Source: Proteobacteria bacterium UBA6492
GTDB lineage: Bacteria; Pseudomonadota; Gammaproteobacteria; UBA6429; Thiohalophilaceae
Length of the DNA stretch: 9,173 nucleotides
Direction: 5' to 3'
Assembly: GCA_002436485.1 (NCBI GenBank)
Contig: DJMK01000055.1
Coordinates: 6,216-15,388, forward strand
Part shown: piece by piece, positions 1-6,492 of the stretch
Position numbering within the stretch: the stretch's first letter is position 1
Layout: each line of letters opens with the position of its first letter
Translations under genes and position numbers: made by a program
Notes under the pieces: model-generated
The model's input: the letters and a program-made list of their open reading frames with translations, nothing else
Databases searched by the model: none
Told to the model about the DNA's origin: nothing

Positions 1-144
1 CGGGACTATGTATGGTTCATGGCGCGCACCCCGCAGATCTCGGAACAGGACTATCAAAAACTGCTGGATATCATTGAGCAACAGGGTTACGACATCAGCA
101 AGGTACAAAAGGTACCACAACGCTGGCCGCAGGAGAGTTCATAA
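1..144 (+). CDS. blc: Lipocalin (Blc-like), C-terminal fragment
   Basis: Only the last 47 residues are in the window; the 5' end lies upstream. Frame 1 reads RDYVWFMARTPQISEQ at the start and ends in TAA at 142-144. The pattern 'R-D/E-Y-hydrophobic-W-hydrophobic-x-x-R-T-P' followed by a helix and 'QQGYDISK' matches the C-terminus of bacterial outer-membrane lipocalins such as E. coli Blc, where the last barrel strand is followed by the C-terminal helix and tail. Family members are usually lipoproteins that bind fatty acids or lysophospholipids. The stop overlaps the desaturase start by one base (TAATG), which points to one transcript and translational coupling. A lipid carrier fits the lipid-modifying genes that follow. 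The signal peptide and lipobox cannot be checked because they lie outside the window. Confidence 0.82.
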   Translation, partial: RDYVWFMARTPQISEQDYQKLLDIIEQQGYDISKVQKVPQRWPQESS

Positions 145-1115
145 TGGCTACTACCGCTCAGAACAGACTACCCATGCTGCAAACATTATCACGTTGGTTT
201 GATGCGTATGCTGTGAACGATCTGCAGGATGGCAAGGTTGAGCGTCGTATTGACTGGCTGCGCACCATTCCATTCATTGCTATGCACCTGGCAGTATTGT
301 TTGTATTCGTAGTTGGCTGGAGTCCGGTTGCAGTGATTACGGCCATCTTACTGTATGCGCTCAGAATGTTTGCGATCACTGGGTTCTATCATCGTTACTT
401 CTCGCATAAGGCGTTCAAAACCTCACGTCCTGTACAATTTATATTTGCCATGATCGGCGCCAGTGCCGTACAACGTGGTCCATTATGGTGGGCCGCACAC
501 CATCGACTGCATCATGCCAACTCGGATAAGGAGCATGACGAGCACTCACCTCGCCGCCATGGTTTTATATGGAGCCATATGGGCTGGTTCCTGTCACGCC
601 ACAATTTTGCCACGCGCACGGATCGCATTAGTGATTTTGCACGTTTCCCGGAACTGCGTTTCCTGGATCGTTTTGACATCCTGATGCCATTTTTGCTTGC
701 CTTATCCTTATTTGGCCTTGGTGAGTTGATTGCGCATATATTCCCCCTGTCTGGCACCAATGGCTGGCAAATGTTGGTGTGGGGGTTTGTCATTTCCACC
801 GTAGCGCTTTACCACATTACTTTCACGATAAATTCTCTGGCGCACACCTTTGGTAAACGACGGTTCAACACCAAAGATGACAGCCGTAACAACTGGTTGC
901 TTGCAATTCTGACCTTTGGTGAAGGCTGGCATAACAATCATCACCATTATCCAGGTTCAGCGCGCCAGGGATTTGCCTGGTGGGAGATTGACCTGACTTA
1001 CTACCTGTTACGACTGATGGAAATCTTTGGCCTGGTGCATGATCTGCGCCCGGTCCCAGCCCGTGTTATGCAACAACATCATGCTTCAGAATACAGTAAG
1101 GAGTTAAAGCAATAA
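144..1115 (+). CDS. Delta-9 acyl-CoA desaturase (SCD/OLE1-type membrane fatty acid desaturase)
   Basis: This 323-residue integral membrane di-iron enzyme should insert a double bond, most likely delta-9, into a saturated acyl chain using O2 and an electron donor. All three histidine boxes are present: HRYFSH at 83-88, HRLHH at 120-124 and HNNHH at 263-267. The extra metal-ligand region NSLAH (His234) of the stearoyl-CoA desaturase class is also there. Hydrophobic segments lie near 41-60, 61-80, 177-200 and 208-230, giving the usual four membrane spans. The length fits the short bacterial form, which has no cytochrome b5 domain, so a separate reductase must supply electrons. The start at 144 is supported by AGGAG at 131-135 with 8-nt spacing and by the TAATG overlap with the lipocalin stop. 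The gene's stop overlaps the next start in the same way. Co-transcription with a CFA-type methyltransferase suggests it supplies the unsaturated substrate. The exact regiospecificity is inferred from the family. Confidence 0.93.
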   Translation: MATTAQNRLPMLQTLSRWFDAYAVNDLQDGKVERRIDWLRTIPFIAMHLAVLFVFVVGWSPVAVITAILLYALRMFAITGFYHRYFSHKAFKTSRPVQFIFAMIGASAVQRGPLWWAAHHRLHHANSDKEHDEHSPRRHGFIWSHMGWFLSRHNFATRTDRISDFARFPELRFLDRFDILMPFLLALSLFGLGELIAHIFPLSGTNGWQMLVWGFVISTVALYHITFTINSLAHTFGKRRFNTKDDSRNNWLLAILTFGEGWHNNHHHYPGSARQGFAWWEIDLTYYLLRLMEIFGLVHDLRPVPARVMQQHHASEYSKELKQ

Positions 1116-2389
1116 TGAAAATCGCCATTATCGGGACAGGTATTGCCGGCAACGTGGCCGCCTATCACCTTAACAAGGAACATGACATCACTGTATTTGA
1201 GGCCAATAACTATATTGGTGGTCACACTCACACCCACGACATCGTAAATGATGAACAGCTGCATGCCATCGATACCGGTTTTATCGTGTTTAACTACAAA
1301 ACCTATCCACTATTCACGCAACTACTCAAAGAACTGGATGTGGAGGTTCAACCATCAGCCATGAGTTTTAGCGTGAAGTGCGAAAAATCCGGGTTAGAGT
1401 ACAACGGCACCACGCTTAATTCACTATTCGCGCAAAGGTCTAACCTGTTCAGGCCATCTTTTTATCGCATGATCCGTGACATTTTAAAGTTTAACAGCGA
1501 AGCCATTGCCCTGCTTGATAGCGAGCAGTCCAATATTCCACTGGGGGATTTTCTGTACCAGGGTGGTTATGGTTGTGAATTCATTGAACAGTACCTGATC
1601 CCAATGGGTGCAGCCATCTGGTCAGCAGATCCGCTAATGATGATGAAATTTCCTGCCGGTTTCTTTATTCGTTTTTTCCATAACCACGGCATGCTGAGTG
1701 TCGACGATCGTCCGACCTGGTATGTTATCAAGGGCGGATCAAAAGAGTACGTTAAAAAACTCGTTGCCCCTTTCAAGAACAAAATACAGACCAACACAGC
1801 GGTACAAAGTGTTAGACGTCTACCGCATGGTGTTGAGATACTGTTAAAAGACGGAAACAGGCAACTATTTGACCAGGTCTTCATTGCAACCCACAGCGAC
1901 CAGGCATTACAACTTTTACAGGATGCGAGTGACGAAGAAAAGCGAGTTTTAGGAAGCATTCCCTACCAGAAGAACGAGGCCGTATTGCACACCGACAGTA
2001 ACCTGCTGCCGAAACGCAAGTTAGCCTGGGCGGCATGGAATTATCACATCCTGCCGCAAGCACAGGATCGTGTTGCCCTTACCTACAACATGAATATTTT
2101 GCAGGGTTTGCAGTCCGATAGCACTTTCTGTGTGACATTAAATAACAGTCATGCAATCGATGAAAACAAAATTATCAAGCGCATAGAATATGCCCACCCG
2201 GTGTTCACTCCGGAGGGCGTGCAAGCACAACAGCGCCAGGCCGAGATCAACGGTGCCAACCGCACCTATTTCTGTGGCGCTTACTGGCGCTTTGGTTTTC
2301 ACGAAGACGGAGTCTGGAGTGCCATGAATGCACTGCAGCATTTCGAGGAGAACAGCAATGCACAGTTGCTTCTACACCGGGCAAGTTAG
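1115..2389 (+). CDS. FAD-dependent amine-oxidase-like oxidoreductase (COG2907-type) of lipid-modification cluster
   Basis: This 424-residue protein begins with a Rossmann dinucleotide motif, GTGIAG at 7-12, followed by the acidic end of beta-2 (Glu29) and the GGH motif at 35-37 typical of flavin amine-oxidase/phytoene-desaturase folds. The C-terminal FAD-binding signature is CGAYWRFGFHEDG at 387-399. No signal peptide is seen, so it is likely cytoplasmic or membrane-peripheral. By eye it matches the N-terminal half of plant cyclopropane fatty acid synthase, notably the 'DTGFIVFN..TYP', 'SFSV' and 'SLFAQ.SN' blocks. Bacterial relatives sit beside DUF1365 and CFA-synthase genes. The reaction is not established for this type; oxidation or dehydrogenation of a methylated acyl chain, or assistance to the methyltransferase, is inferred. 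A Shine-Dalgarno-like TAAGGAG lies at 1097-1103, and the start overlaps the desaturase stop by one base. The 3' end overlaps the next gene by 32 nt. Confidence 0.88.
   Translation: MKIAIIGTGIAGNVAAYHLNKEHDITVFEANNYIGGHTHTHDIVNDEQLHAIDTGFIVFNYKTYPLFTQLLKELDVEVQPSAMSFSVKCEKSGLEYNGTTLNSLFAQRSNLFRPSFYRMIRDILKFNSEAIALLDSEQSNIPLGDFLYQGGYGCEFIEQYLIPMGAAIWSADPLMMMKFPAGFFIRFFHNHGMLSVDDRPTWYVIKGGSKEYVKKLVAPFKNKIQTNTAVQSVRRLPHGVEILLKDGNRQLFDQVFIATHSDQALQLLQDASDEEKRVLGSIPYQKNEAVLHTDSNLLPKRKLAWAAWNYHILPQAQDRVALTYNMNILQGLQSDSTFCVTLNNSHAIDENKIIKRIEYAHPVFTPEGVQAQQRQAEINGANRTYFCGAYWRFGFHEDGVWSAMNALQHFEENSNAQLLLHRAS
2345..2350 (+). promoter_or_regulatory. Ribosome binding site deciding the DUF1365 start
   Basis: GAGGAG lies 7 nt before the ATG at 2358, inside the 3' end of the FAD enzyme gene. 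It favours 2358 over the in-frame ATG at 2328, which has no comparable site and would add ten residues (MHCSISRRTA) before the conserved family start 'MHSCFYTGQVRHRR'. Confidence 0.7.
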
Positions 2390-3161
2390 GCACCGTCGTT
2401 TCACCCCGCGCAGGCACGAGTTCAATTATCGCCTGTTTTACGTGTACCTGGATCTGGATGAACTCGATGAGGTGTTTAATAAACGCTGGTTCTGGTCGGT
2501 GAAACGTCCTGCACTGGCACGTTTCAAGCGTGAAGATTACCTGGGGGATGCAACCATACCGCTCAAGCAGGCCGTGCTGGATTGCGTAGAGCGTGAAACC
2601 GGCGAAAGACCAGGTGGGCCGGTGCATATGTTCACACACCTTCGTTACTTTGGATATGTCTTTAACCCGGTGACGTTTTATTATTGCTACGATACCACTG
2701 CTGAACGTCTCGAATATATTGTAGCAGAAATTACCAACACCCCATGGGGTGAGCGACACGCCTATGTATTGCCAGTTGACAAAGATGCTGACACTGGAAA
2801 GGTCATGCAGTTCGCGCTGGAGAAACAGTTTCATATCTCGCCGTTCATGCCGATGAACATGCGTTATGACTGGCGTTTTTCATCGCCAAATGAAGCGCTG
2901 TATGTACATATGAATAATCACCGGGATGACGAAAAAGTTTTCGATGCCACGTTACGCATGCAGCGAATTCCAATGTCTGCCCGCAACTGCGCCTACGTAC
3001 TGGCTGCCTTTCCGATGATGACAATAAAAGTCATTTTTGGCATTTACTGGCAGGCCCTCAGGTTATACCTAAAACGTGTTCCATTTTACGCGCATCCAGA
3101 TAGCCTGGATAACAGCGAGTCAGAATGCGCCCCATCCCGTATCAAACAGGAGGCCAATTAA
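2358..3161 (+). CDS. DUF1365 family protein
   Basis: This 267-residue protein belongs to the DUF1365 family, which commonly accompanies the FAD enzyme and CFA-synthase genes. Family blocks seen are the N-terminal 'FYTGQVRHRRFTP..H.F.Y' (5-24), the central 'HLRYFGYVFNPVTFYYCYD' (94-112), 'AEITNTPWGERHAYVL' (123-138), 'KQFHISPFMPMNMRYDW' (156-172) and a C-terminal hydrophobic stretch with 'P..T.K....IYWQALRLYLKRVPFYAHP' (219-247). The stretch near 211-234 could be a membrane-associated helix. The biochemical function is unknown; a part in making or handling modified fatty acids is inferred from the fixed gene neighbourhood. The chosen ATG overlaps the FAD enzyme gene by 32 nt and has a strong Shine-Dalgarno. 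The stop abuts the next start with no gap. Confidence 0.88.
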   Translation: MHSCFYTGQVRHRRFTPRRHEFNYRLFYVYLDLDELDEVFNKRWFWSVKRPALARFKREDYLGDATIPLKQAVLDCVERETGERPGGPVHMFTHLRYFGYVFNPVTFYYCYDTTAERLEYIVAEITNTPWGERHAYVLPVDKDADTGKVMQFALEKQFHISPFMPMNMRYDWRFSSPNEALYVHMNNHRDDEKVFDATLRMQRIPMSARNCAYVLAAFPMMTIKVIFGIYWQALRLYLKRVPFYAHPDSLDNSESECAPSRIKQEAN

Positions 3162-4436
3162 ATGAATACTGCTACCTCGATAATCAATACTCGAATCACT
3201 CCGGGTTCGACGCCAAAACCGCGTAAGCTCGATGGCATGGCCCGGCGCATCCTGTTTAATCGCCTGGCCCAGCTTGCTGATGGTCAGTTAATTATTAATG
3301 ATAACGGCACGCAGCATGTATTTGGAAATATTACACCCCGTTGTGATCTAAATATCTCTATTGATGTAAAAGATGCCCGCTTTTACAGTGATATCGTGTT
3401 TGGTGGTTCGATTGGTGCGGGCGAGGCATACATGTTTGACTACTGGGAAACAAACGATCTCACTGGTCTAATACGACTGTTTATTGTCAACCGTGCCGTA
3501 CTGGATGATATGGAAAGCGGCTGGGCCAAACTAACGGTGCCTGTCCAGAAGGTTTTGCACTGGCTAAATCGCAATACGCAAACTGGCAGTCGCAAGAATA
3601 TCGCCGCGCATTATGACTTGGGCAACGATTTCTTTCGCCTGATGCTGGATGACACCATGATGTATTCATCAGCTATCTTCGCTGAACCGCAAATGTCGTT
3701 ATTTGCAGCGCAGACGCATCGCCTTGATACGCTGTGCAATAAACTCGATCTAAAACCGTCTGACCACCTGCTGGAAATCGGTACCGGCTGGGGTGGCCTG
3801 TCAATCTATGCCGCCAAGTATTACGGATGTAATGTTACAACAACAACCATCTCGCGTGAGCAGTATAACCTGGCCAAACAGCGCGTTGCAGAAGAAGGCC
3901 TGGCCGATAAAATTACCGTGCTGCTGGAAGATTATCGTGACCTGACTGGTCAATATGACAAGCTGGTTTCTGTCGAAATGATCGAGGCTGTCGGGCACCA
4001 TTATTATGACACCTACTTCGAAAAGTGCGCCAGTTTACTAAAACCAAATGGCCTGATGGTATTGCAGGCGATCACCATTGCGGATCAACAGTATGTGGAA
4101 GCAAGTAAATCGGTTGATTTTATCAAGCGATTTATATTTCCTGGCAGCTGCATTCCATCCAACACTGCCATGTTGAATGCCGTTACCAGGTCCAGCGATA
4201 TGCGCCTGTATGATTTGTCGGACATTGGACCACATTACGCAACTACACTAGAAAAATGGCGTGAAAATGTATTCGCTAATTACGAAGGCATAAAAAGCCT
4301 TGGTTACAGCGACGAATTCCTGCGCATGTGGGAATTCTATCTGTGCTATTGTGAGGGTGGATTTATGGAGCGCGTTATCAGTGACGTGCATATGGTAATG
4401 GTCAAACCGCTAAACCGTTCTACACATTTGGAGTAA
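3162..4436 (+). CDS. cfa: CFA-synthase-family SAM-dependent fatty-acid methyltransferase
   Basis: This 424-residue class I methyltransferase of the cyclopropane-fatty-acyl-phospholipid synthase family transfers a one-carbon unit from S-adenosylmethionine to an unsaturated acyl chain of a membrane phospholipid. The N-terminal third is the lipid-binding domain typical of full-length CFA synthases. The SAM site is LEIGTGWGGLS (204-214), preceded by 'YDLGNDFF' (151-158). The general-base region is VEMIEAVG with Glu275, matching E. coli Glu239, and Tyr359 (HYATTLEKW) matches Tyr317. Two bicarbonate-site positions differ from E. coli by eye alignment: Ser170 (YSSAIF) for Cys139 and Gln302 (VLQAI) for His266. 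The latter resembles plant cyclopropane synthases and bacterial relatives that live beside an FAD enzyme. The product could be a cyclopropane or a methyl-branched unsaturated chain. AGGAGG at 3148-3153 with 8-nt spacing supports the start. The next gene follows after 5 nt. Confidence 0.92.
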   Translation: MNTATSIINTRITPGSTPKPRKLDGMARRILFNRLAQLADGQLIINDNGTQHVFGNITPRCDLNISIDVKDARFYSDIVFGGSIGAGEAYMFDYWETNDLTGLIRLFIVNRAVLDDMESGWAKLTVPVQKVLHWLNRNTQTGSRKNIAAHYDLGNDFFRLMLDDTMMYSSAIFAEPQMSLFAAQTHRLDTLCNKLDLKPSDHLLEIGTGWGGLSIYAAKYYGCNVTTTTISREQYNLAKQRVAEEGLADKITVLLEDYRDLTGQYDKLVSVEMIEAVGHHYYDTYFEKCASLLKPNGLMVLQAITIADQQYVEASKSVDFIKRFIFPGSCIPSNTAMLNAVTRSSDMRLYDLSDIGPHYATTLEKWRENVFANYEGIKSLGYSDEFLRMWEFYLCYCEGGFMERVISDVHMVMVKPLNRSTHLE

Positions 4437-4441
4437 GTACT

Positions 4442-5380
4442 ATGTCCAACAAACCTGTCATTGGTGCAAGTAGTTGCCTGCTTGGTAACGAAGTTCGTTT
4501 TGATGGCGGTCATAAACGTGATCGTTTTATCACTGATATGCTTGCGAAGCATATGGCGATCAAACCAGTCTGTCCGGAAATAGCCATCGGACTTGGTACG
4601 CCCCGCCCCGCCATTCGCTTGCAATCCATCAATGGCGAGGCTCGGCTGGTCATGAGCAAGGACAATGACACTGATCTGACTGACACCATGCAGGCCTATG
4701 CGGATAAAACGCTGGAGCAATTTGCCGGTCTGGATGGCTTCATTTTCAAGAAAGGGTCACCGAGTTGCGGCGCCTGGCGGGTACCAGTCGTAGTCCACAA
4801 GGACGGTCATAAGCGCAATGATGGCACCGGTGTATTCGCCCATGCTTTCATGCAACGCTTTCCCTGGATTCCGGTCGAGGAAGAAGGCAGGTTGAATGAC
4901 GAGGCACTGCGACAAAACTTTATCGAACGTGTATATGCCCTGCACCGCTGGCATAATATCGATAATCCGGATACCAACATGCAGGCGTTTATCGAGTTTC
5001 ATGCCTCGCACAAACTGATGCTGATGGCTCGTAGTCCGGCCGACTACCAGAGACTTGGGCAGTTCGTGGCCCAGACAAGTCAGAAAACCCTGAAAGTGCG
5101 CCGCCAGGAATACCTGTTGTTATTCATGGAGGCCATGCGTAAACATAACAGCCGGGGCAAACATATTAATGTACTGATGCATATCATGGGCTACTTGAAG
5201 GAACACCTGAATTCGGACGACAAGGCGGAATTGCTGGCGCACTTCGAAGCTTATCGGAAAAATCAGCTACCCTGGATTTCGCTGGTCGTGTTACTCAAAC
5301 ACCACTTGCGTAAACACCCTGCCCCTTATATAGATCAGCAGCATTACCTGAAACCCTGCCCCGACGATATTGCCGCCTGA
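4442..5380 (+). CDS. DUF523-DUF1722 fusion protein (TudS-like Fe-S domain plus YbgA domain)
   Basis: This 312-residue protein has two domains. The N-terminal DUF523 (about 4-160) carries three cysteines in conserved settings: SSCLLG (Cys12), VCPE (Cys44) and GSPSCG (Cys109). In the DUF523 protein TudS, a thiouracil desulfidase, three cysteines hold a [4Fe-4S] cluster that accepts sulfide, so a similar cluster is likely here. The C-terminal DUF1722 (about 175-305; 'FHASHKLMLMARSP..YQ.LG', 'LLLKHHLRKH') is the domain of E. coli YbgA, which is encoded next to photolyase; such fusions often sit near photolyase or stress-response genes. The activity of this fusion is unknown to me; desulfurisation of a thiolated nucleobase or related compound is possible. 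GGAG at 4430-4433 overlaps the end of the methyltransferase gene and lies 8 nt before the ATG. It is the last gene of the operon, with a terminator 80 nt downstream. Confidence 0.88.
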   Translation: MSNKPVIGASSCLLGNEVRFDGGHKRDRFITDMLAKHMAIKPVCPEIAIGLGTPRPAIRLQSINGEARLVMSKDNDTDLTDTMQAYADKTLEQFAGLDGFIFKKGSPSCGAWRVPVVVHKDGHKRNDGTGVFAHAFMQRFPWIPVEEEGRLNDEALRQNFIERVYALHRWHNIDNPDTNMQAFIEFHASHKLMLMARSPADYQRLGQFVAQTSQKTLKVRRQEYLLLFMEAMRKHNSRGKHINVLMHIMGYLKEHLNSDDKAELLAHFEAYRKNQLPWISLVVLLKHHLRKHPAPYIDQQHYLKPCPDDIAA

Positions 5381-5460
5381 ACAGGTTCATTGTGCAATAT
5401 TCCAGCAAATGCTGTGATCATCAATAAAGTTTCGCGGCTCAGACGCTAATCATTAAGGCC
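5381..5460. other. Intergenic stretch before the terminator
   Basis: These 80 nt between the DUF523-DUF1722 stop and the terminator hairpin show no convincing gene, promoter or RNA structure. A TGATCA palindrome at 5415-5420 is the only visible element and is probably chance. Confidence 0.5.
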
Positions 5461-5498
5461 GGATAGAAGGCAAGCCTTCTATCCCCTTGTTTTTGTTT
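5461..5498 (+). terminator. Rho-independent terminator of the lipid-modification operon
   Basis: A perfect 10-bp stem (GGATAGAAGG at 5461-5470 paired with CCTTCTATCC at 5475-5484) has a CAAG loop and is followed by a T-rich run, CCTTGTTTTTGTTT (5485-5498). It should stop transcription after the DUF523-DUF1722 gene and separate the two operons. There is no matching T-rich run for the opposite strand. Confidence 0.9.
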
Positions 5499-5539
5499 AA
5501 ATTATTACCTTTCCCTGATGTAACCCTAGCGGAATAAGC

Positions 5540-5548
5540 TGGTATAAT
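5540..5548 (+). promoter_or_regulatory. Extended -10 promoter for the TRAP operon
   Basis: TGGTATAAT is a full match to the extended -10 element (TGn plus TATAAT). No good -35 hexamer sits 16-18 nt upstream (the region reads TGTAACC), as is usual for extended -10 promoters. Transcription would start near 5555, leaving a leader of about 90 nt before the TatT start codon. Confidence 0.7.
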
Positions 5549-5559
5549 TAAAAAATTCT

Positions 5560-5590
5560 GGTCATCAAACGCTATAAAGGGTGTATGACC
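5560..5590 (+). promoter_or_regulatory. Inverted repeat in the presumed TRAP-operon leader
   Basis: GGTCAT (5560-5565) and ATGACC (5585-5590) form a 6-bp inverted repeat with a 19-nt spacer, just downstream of the predicted start site. It could be an operator for a dimeric repressor or an RNA stem. Six base pairs can arise by chance, so support is modest. Confidence 0.4.
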
Positions 5591-5591
5591 T

Positions 5592-5605
5592 ACTATATAT
5601 ATAGT
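5592..5605. repeat. 14-bp perfect AT-rich palindrome
   Basis: ACTATATATATAGT is its own reverse complement. It starts 2 nt after the GGTCAT/ATGACC repeat and lies about 38 nt before the TatT start codon. Flanking TGAC (5586-5589) and GTCA (5606-5609) can extend the stem if CT is bulged. It may be a regulator site, a leader hairpin or simply an AT-rich tract. Confidence 0.4.
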
Positions 5606-5643
5606 GTCACGGAAGAAAACAGCATTATAAATAACATCAGCAT

Positions 5644-6492
5644 ATGGTGAAATTAGCGGCATTATTACTCTTACTGGGGGGACTGGCAGCATGTAGTAGC
5701 ATGGTCAATACGGCTGCCAACGAAGTCACCGGCAACCTGGCTACAGCCATTCTCAACCAGAATGATCCCGAGACGGTGCGAGATGGTGCCCCCGCCTACC
5801 TGTTGCTCATCGACAGCCTGATTGAAGCGTCACCGAAGGATACTTCGCGATTAATGGCCGGCGCCAAACTCTATAGTGCCTACGCCGGTGTTTTTGTCCG
5901 CGACAAGCAACGCGCCAGGCTCATGGCAGAAAAAGCCTATAACTATGCAAGACGCGCGTTATATCTGACCAACAAGTCGCTCGGCGAGAGCTATAACGAA
6001 TCCTTTAGTGAATTCGAAGCAAGCATTAAAAACGCTACTCGTAATGACTTGGCGTCGCTATATACAGTTGGCGCATCATGGGCGACGATGATGCAAACCA
6101 GCAATAGTGACTGGAGTTCCATGGCCGATTTGCCCAAGATTAGATTGCTAATGCAACGGATACTTGAACTACAGGATAACTACGAGAAGGGCAATGTTCA
6201 TCTGTACCTGGCCGTGTTTGACAGCCAGTTACCACCCAGCATGGGCGGCAAACCAGAACAAGCACGCCAGCATTTTGAACAGGCGATCAGAATGTCTGGC
6301 GGGAATAACCTGATGGCCAAGGTGCTCTATGCCCGACACTACGCGCGACTATTGTATAATCGCGAATTACACGACAAACTGTTAAATGAAGTATTGAGCG
6401 CGCCCAGCGAATCACCTGGCTACACGTTAATGAACACACTTGCCAAACAAGAAGCAACTGCATTGCTTGAGAGTGCTAATGAATATTTTTAA
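5644..6492 (+). CDS. tatT: TRAP transporter-associated TPR-like lipoprotein TatT
   Basis: This 282-residue protein starts with a lipoprotein signal peptide: basic Lys3, hydrophobic run AALLLLLGGL and lipobox LAAC with acylated Cys17. The rest is almost all helical, as expected for the TatT fold of TPR-like repeats. Recognisable family blocks are 'NDPETVRDGAPAYLLLIDSLI' split over 40-60, 'YARRAL' (101-106) and 'LPPSMGGKPEQARQHFEQAI' over 196-215. In Treponema pallidum TatT (Tp0956) forms a trimer that binds the TRAP solute-binding protein, and the pair defines the TPAT class thought to handle hydrophobic ligands. Here it should sit lipid-anchored in the periplasm and work with the next gene product. 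The start has no clear Shine-Dalgarno; an in-frame TAA at 5632 rules out longer forms and GTG at 5647 is an alternative. The 3' end overlaps the next gene by 14 nt. Confidence 0.88.
   Translation: MVKLAALLLLLGGLAACSSMVNTAANEVTGNLATAILNQNDPETVRDGAPAYLLLIDSLIEASPKDTSRLMAGAKLYSAYAGVFVRDKQRARLMAEKAYNYARRALYLTNKSLGESYNESFSEFEASIKNATRNDLASLYTVGASWATMMQTSNSDWSSMADLPKIRLLMQRILELQDNYEKGNVHLYLAVFDSQLPPSMGGKPEQARQHFEQAIRMSGGNNLMAKVLYARHYARLLYNRELHDKLLNEVLSAPSESPGYTLMNTLAKQEATALLESANEYF

Noticed and set aside
8..202. 64-codon + strand frame starting at 8
   Set aside because: Out of frame with the lipocalin and the desaturase, both supported by motifs; Arg/Asn-rich translation looks like a shadow.
1567..1959. 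130-codon open frame on the - strand
   Set aside because: Fully antisense to the FAD enzyme gene, Cys/Ser-rich shadow translation without family features.
2247..2834. 195-codon open frame on the - strand
   Set aside because: It lies antisense to the FAD enzyme 3' end and DUF1365, both with clear family motifs; its translation shows no recognisable domain and it has no separate context.
5415..5449. Possible ECF sigma promoter (TGATCA followed by CGCTAA)
   Set aside because: The spacing of 23 nt is too long for an ECF promoter, it lies upstream of a terminator, and no gene start follows directly.
6440..6478. Upstream ATG extending the DctP protein by 13 residues
   Set aside because: It would lie inside tatT, place MPNKKQLHCLRVL before a normal signal peptide and lacks a better ribosome site than 6479.
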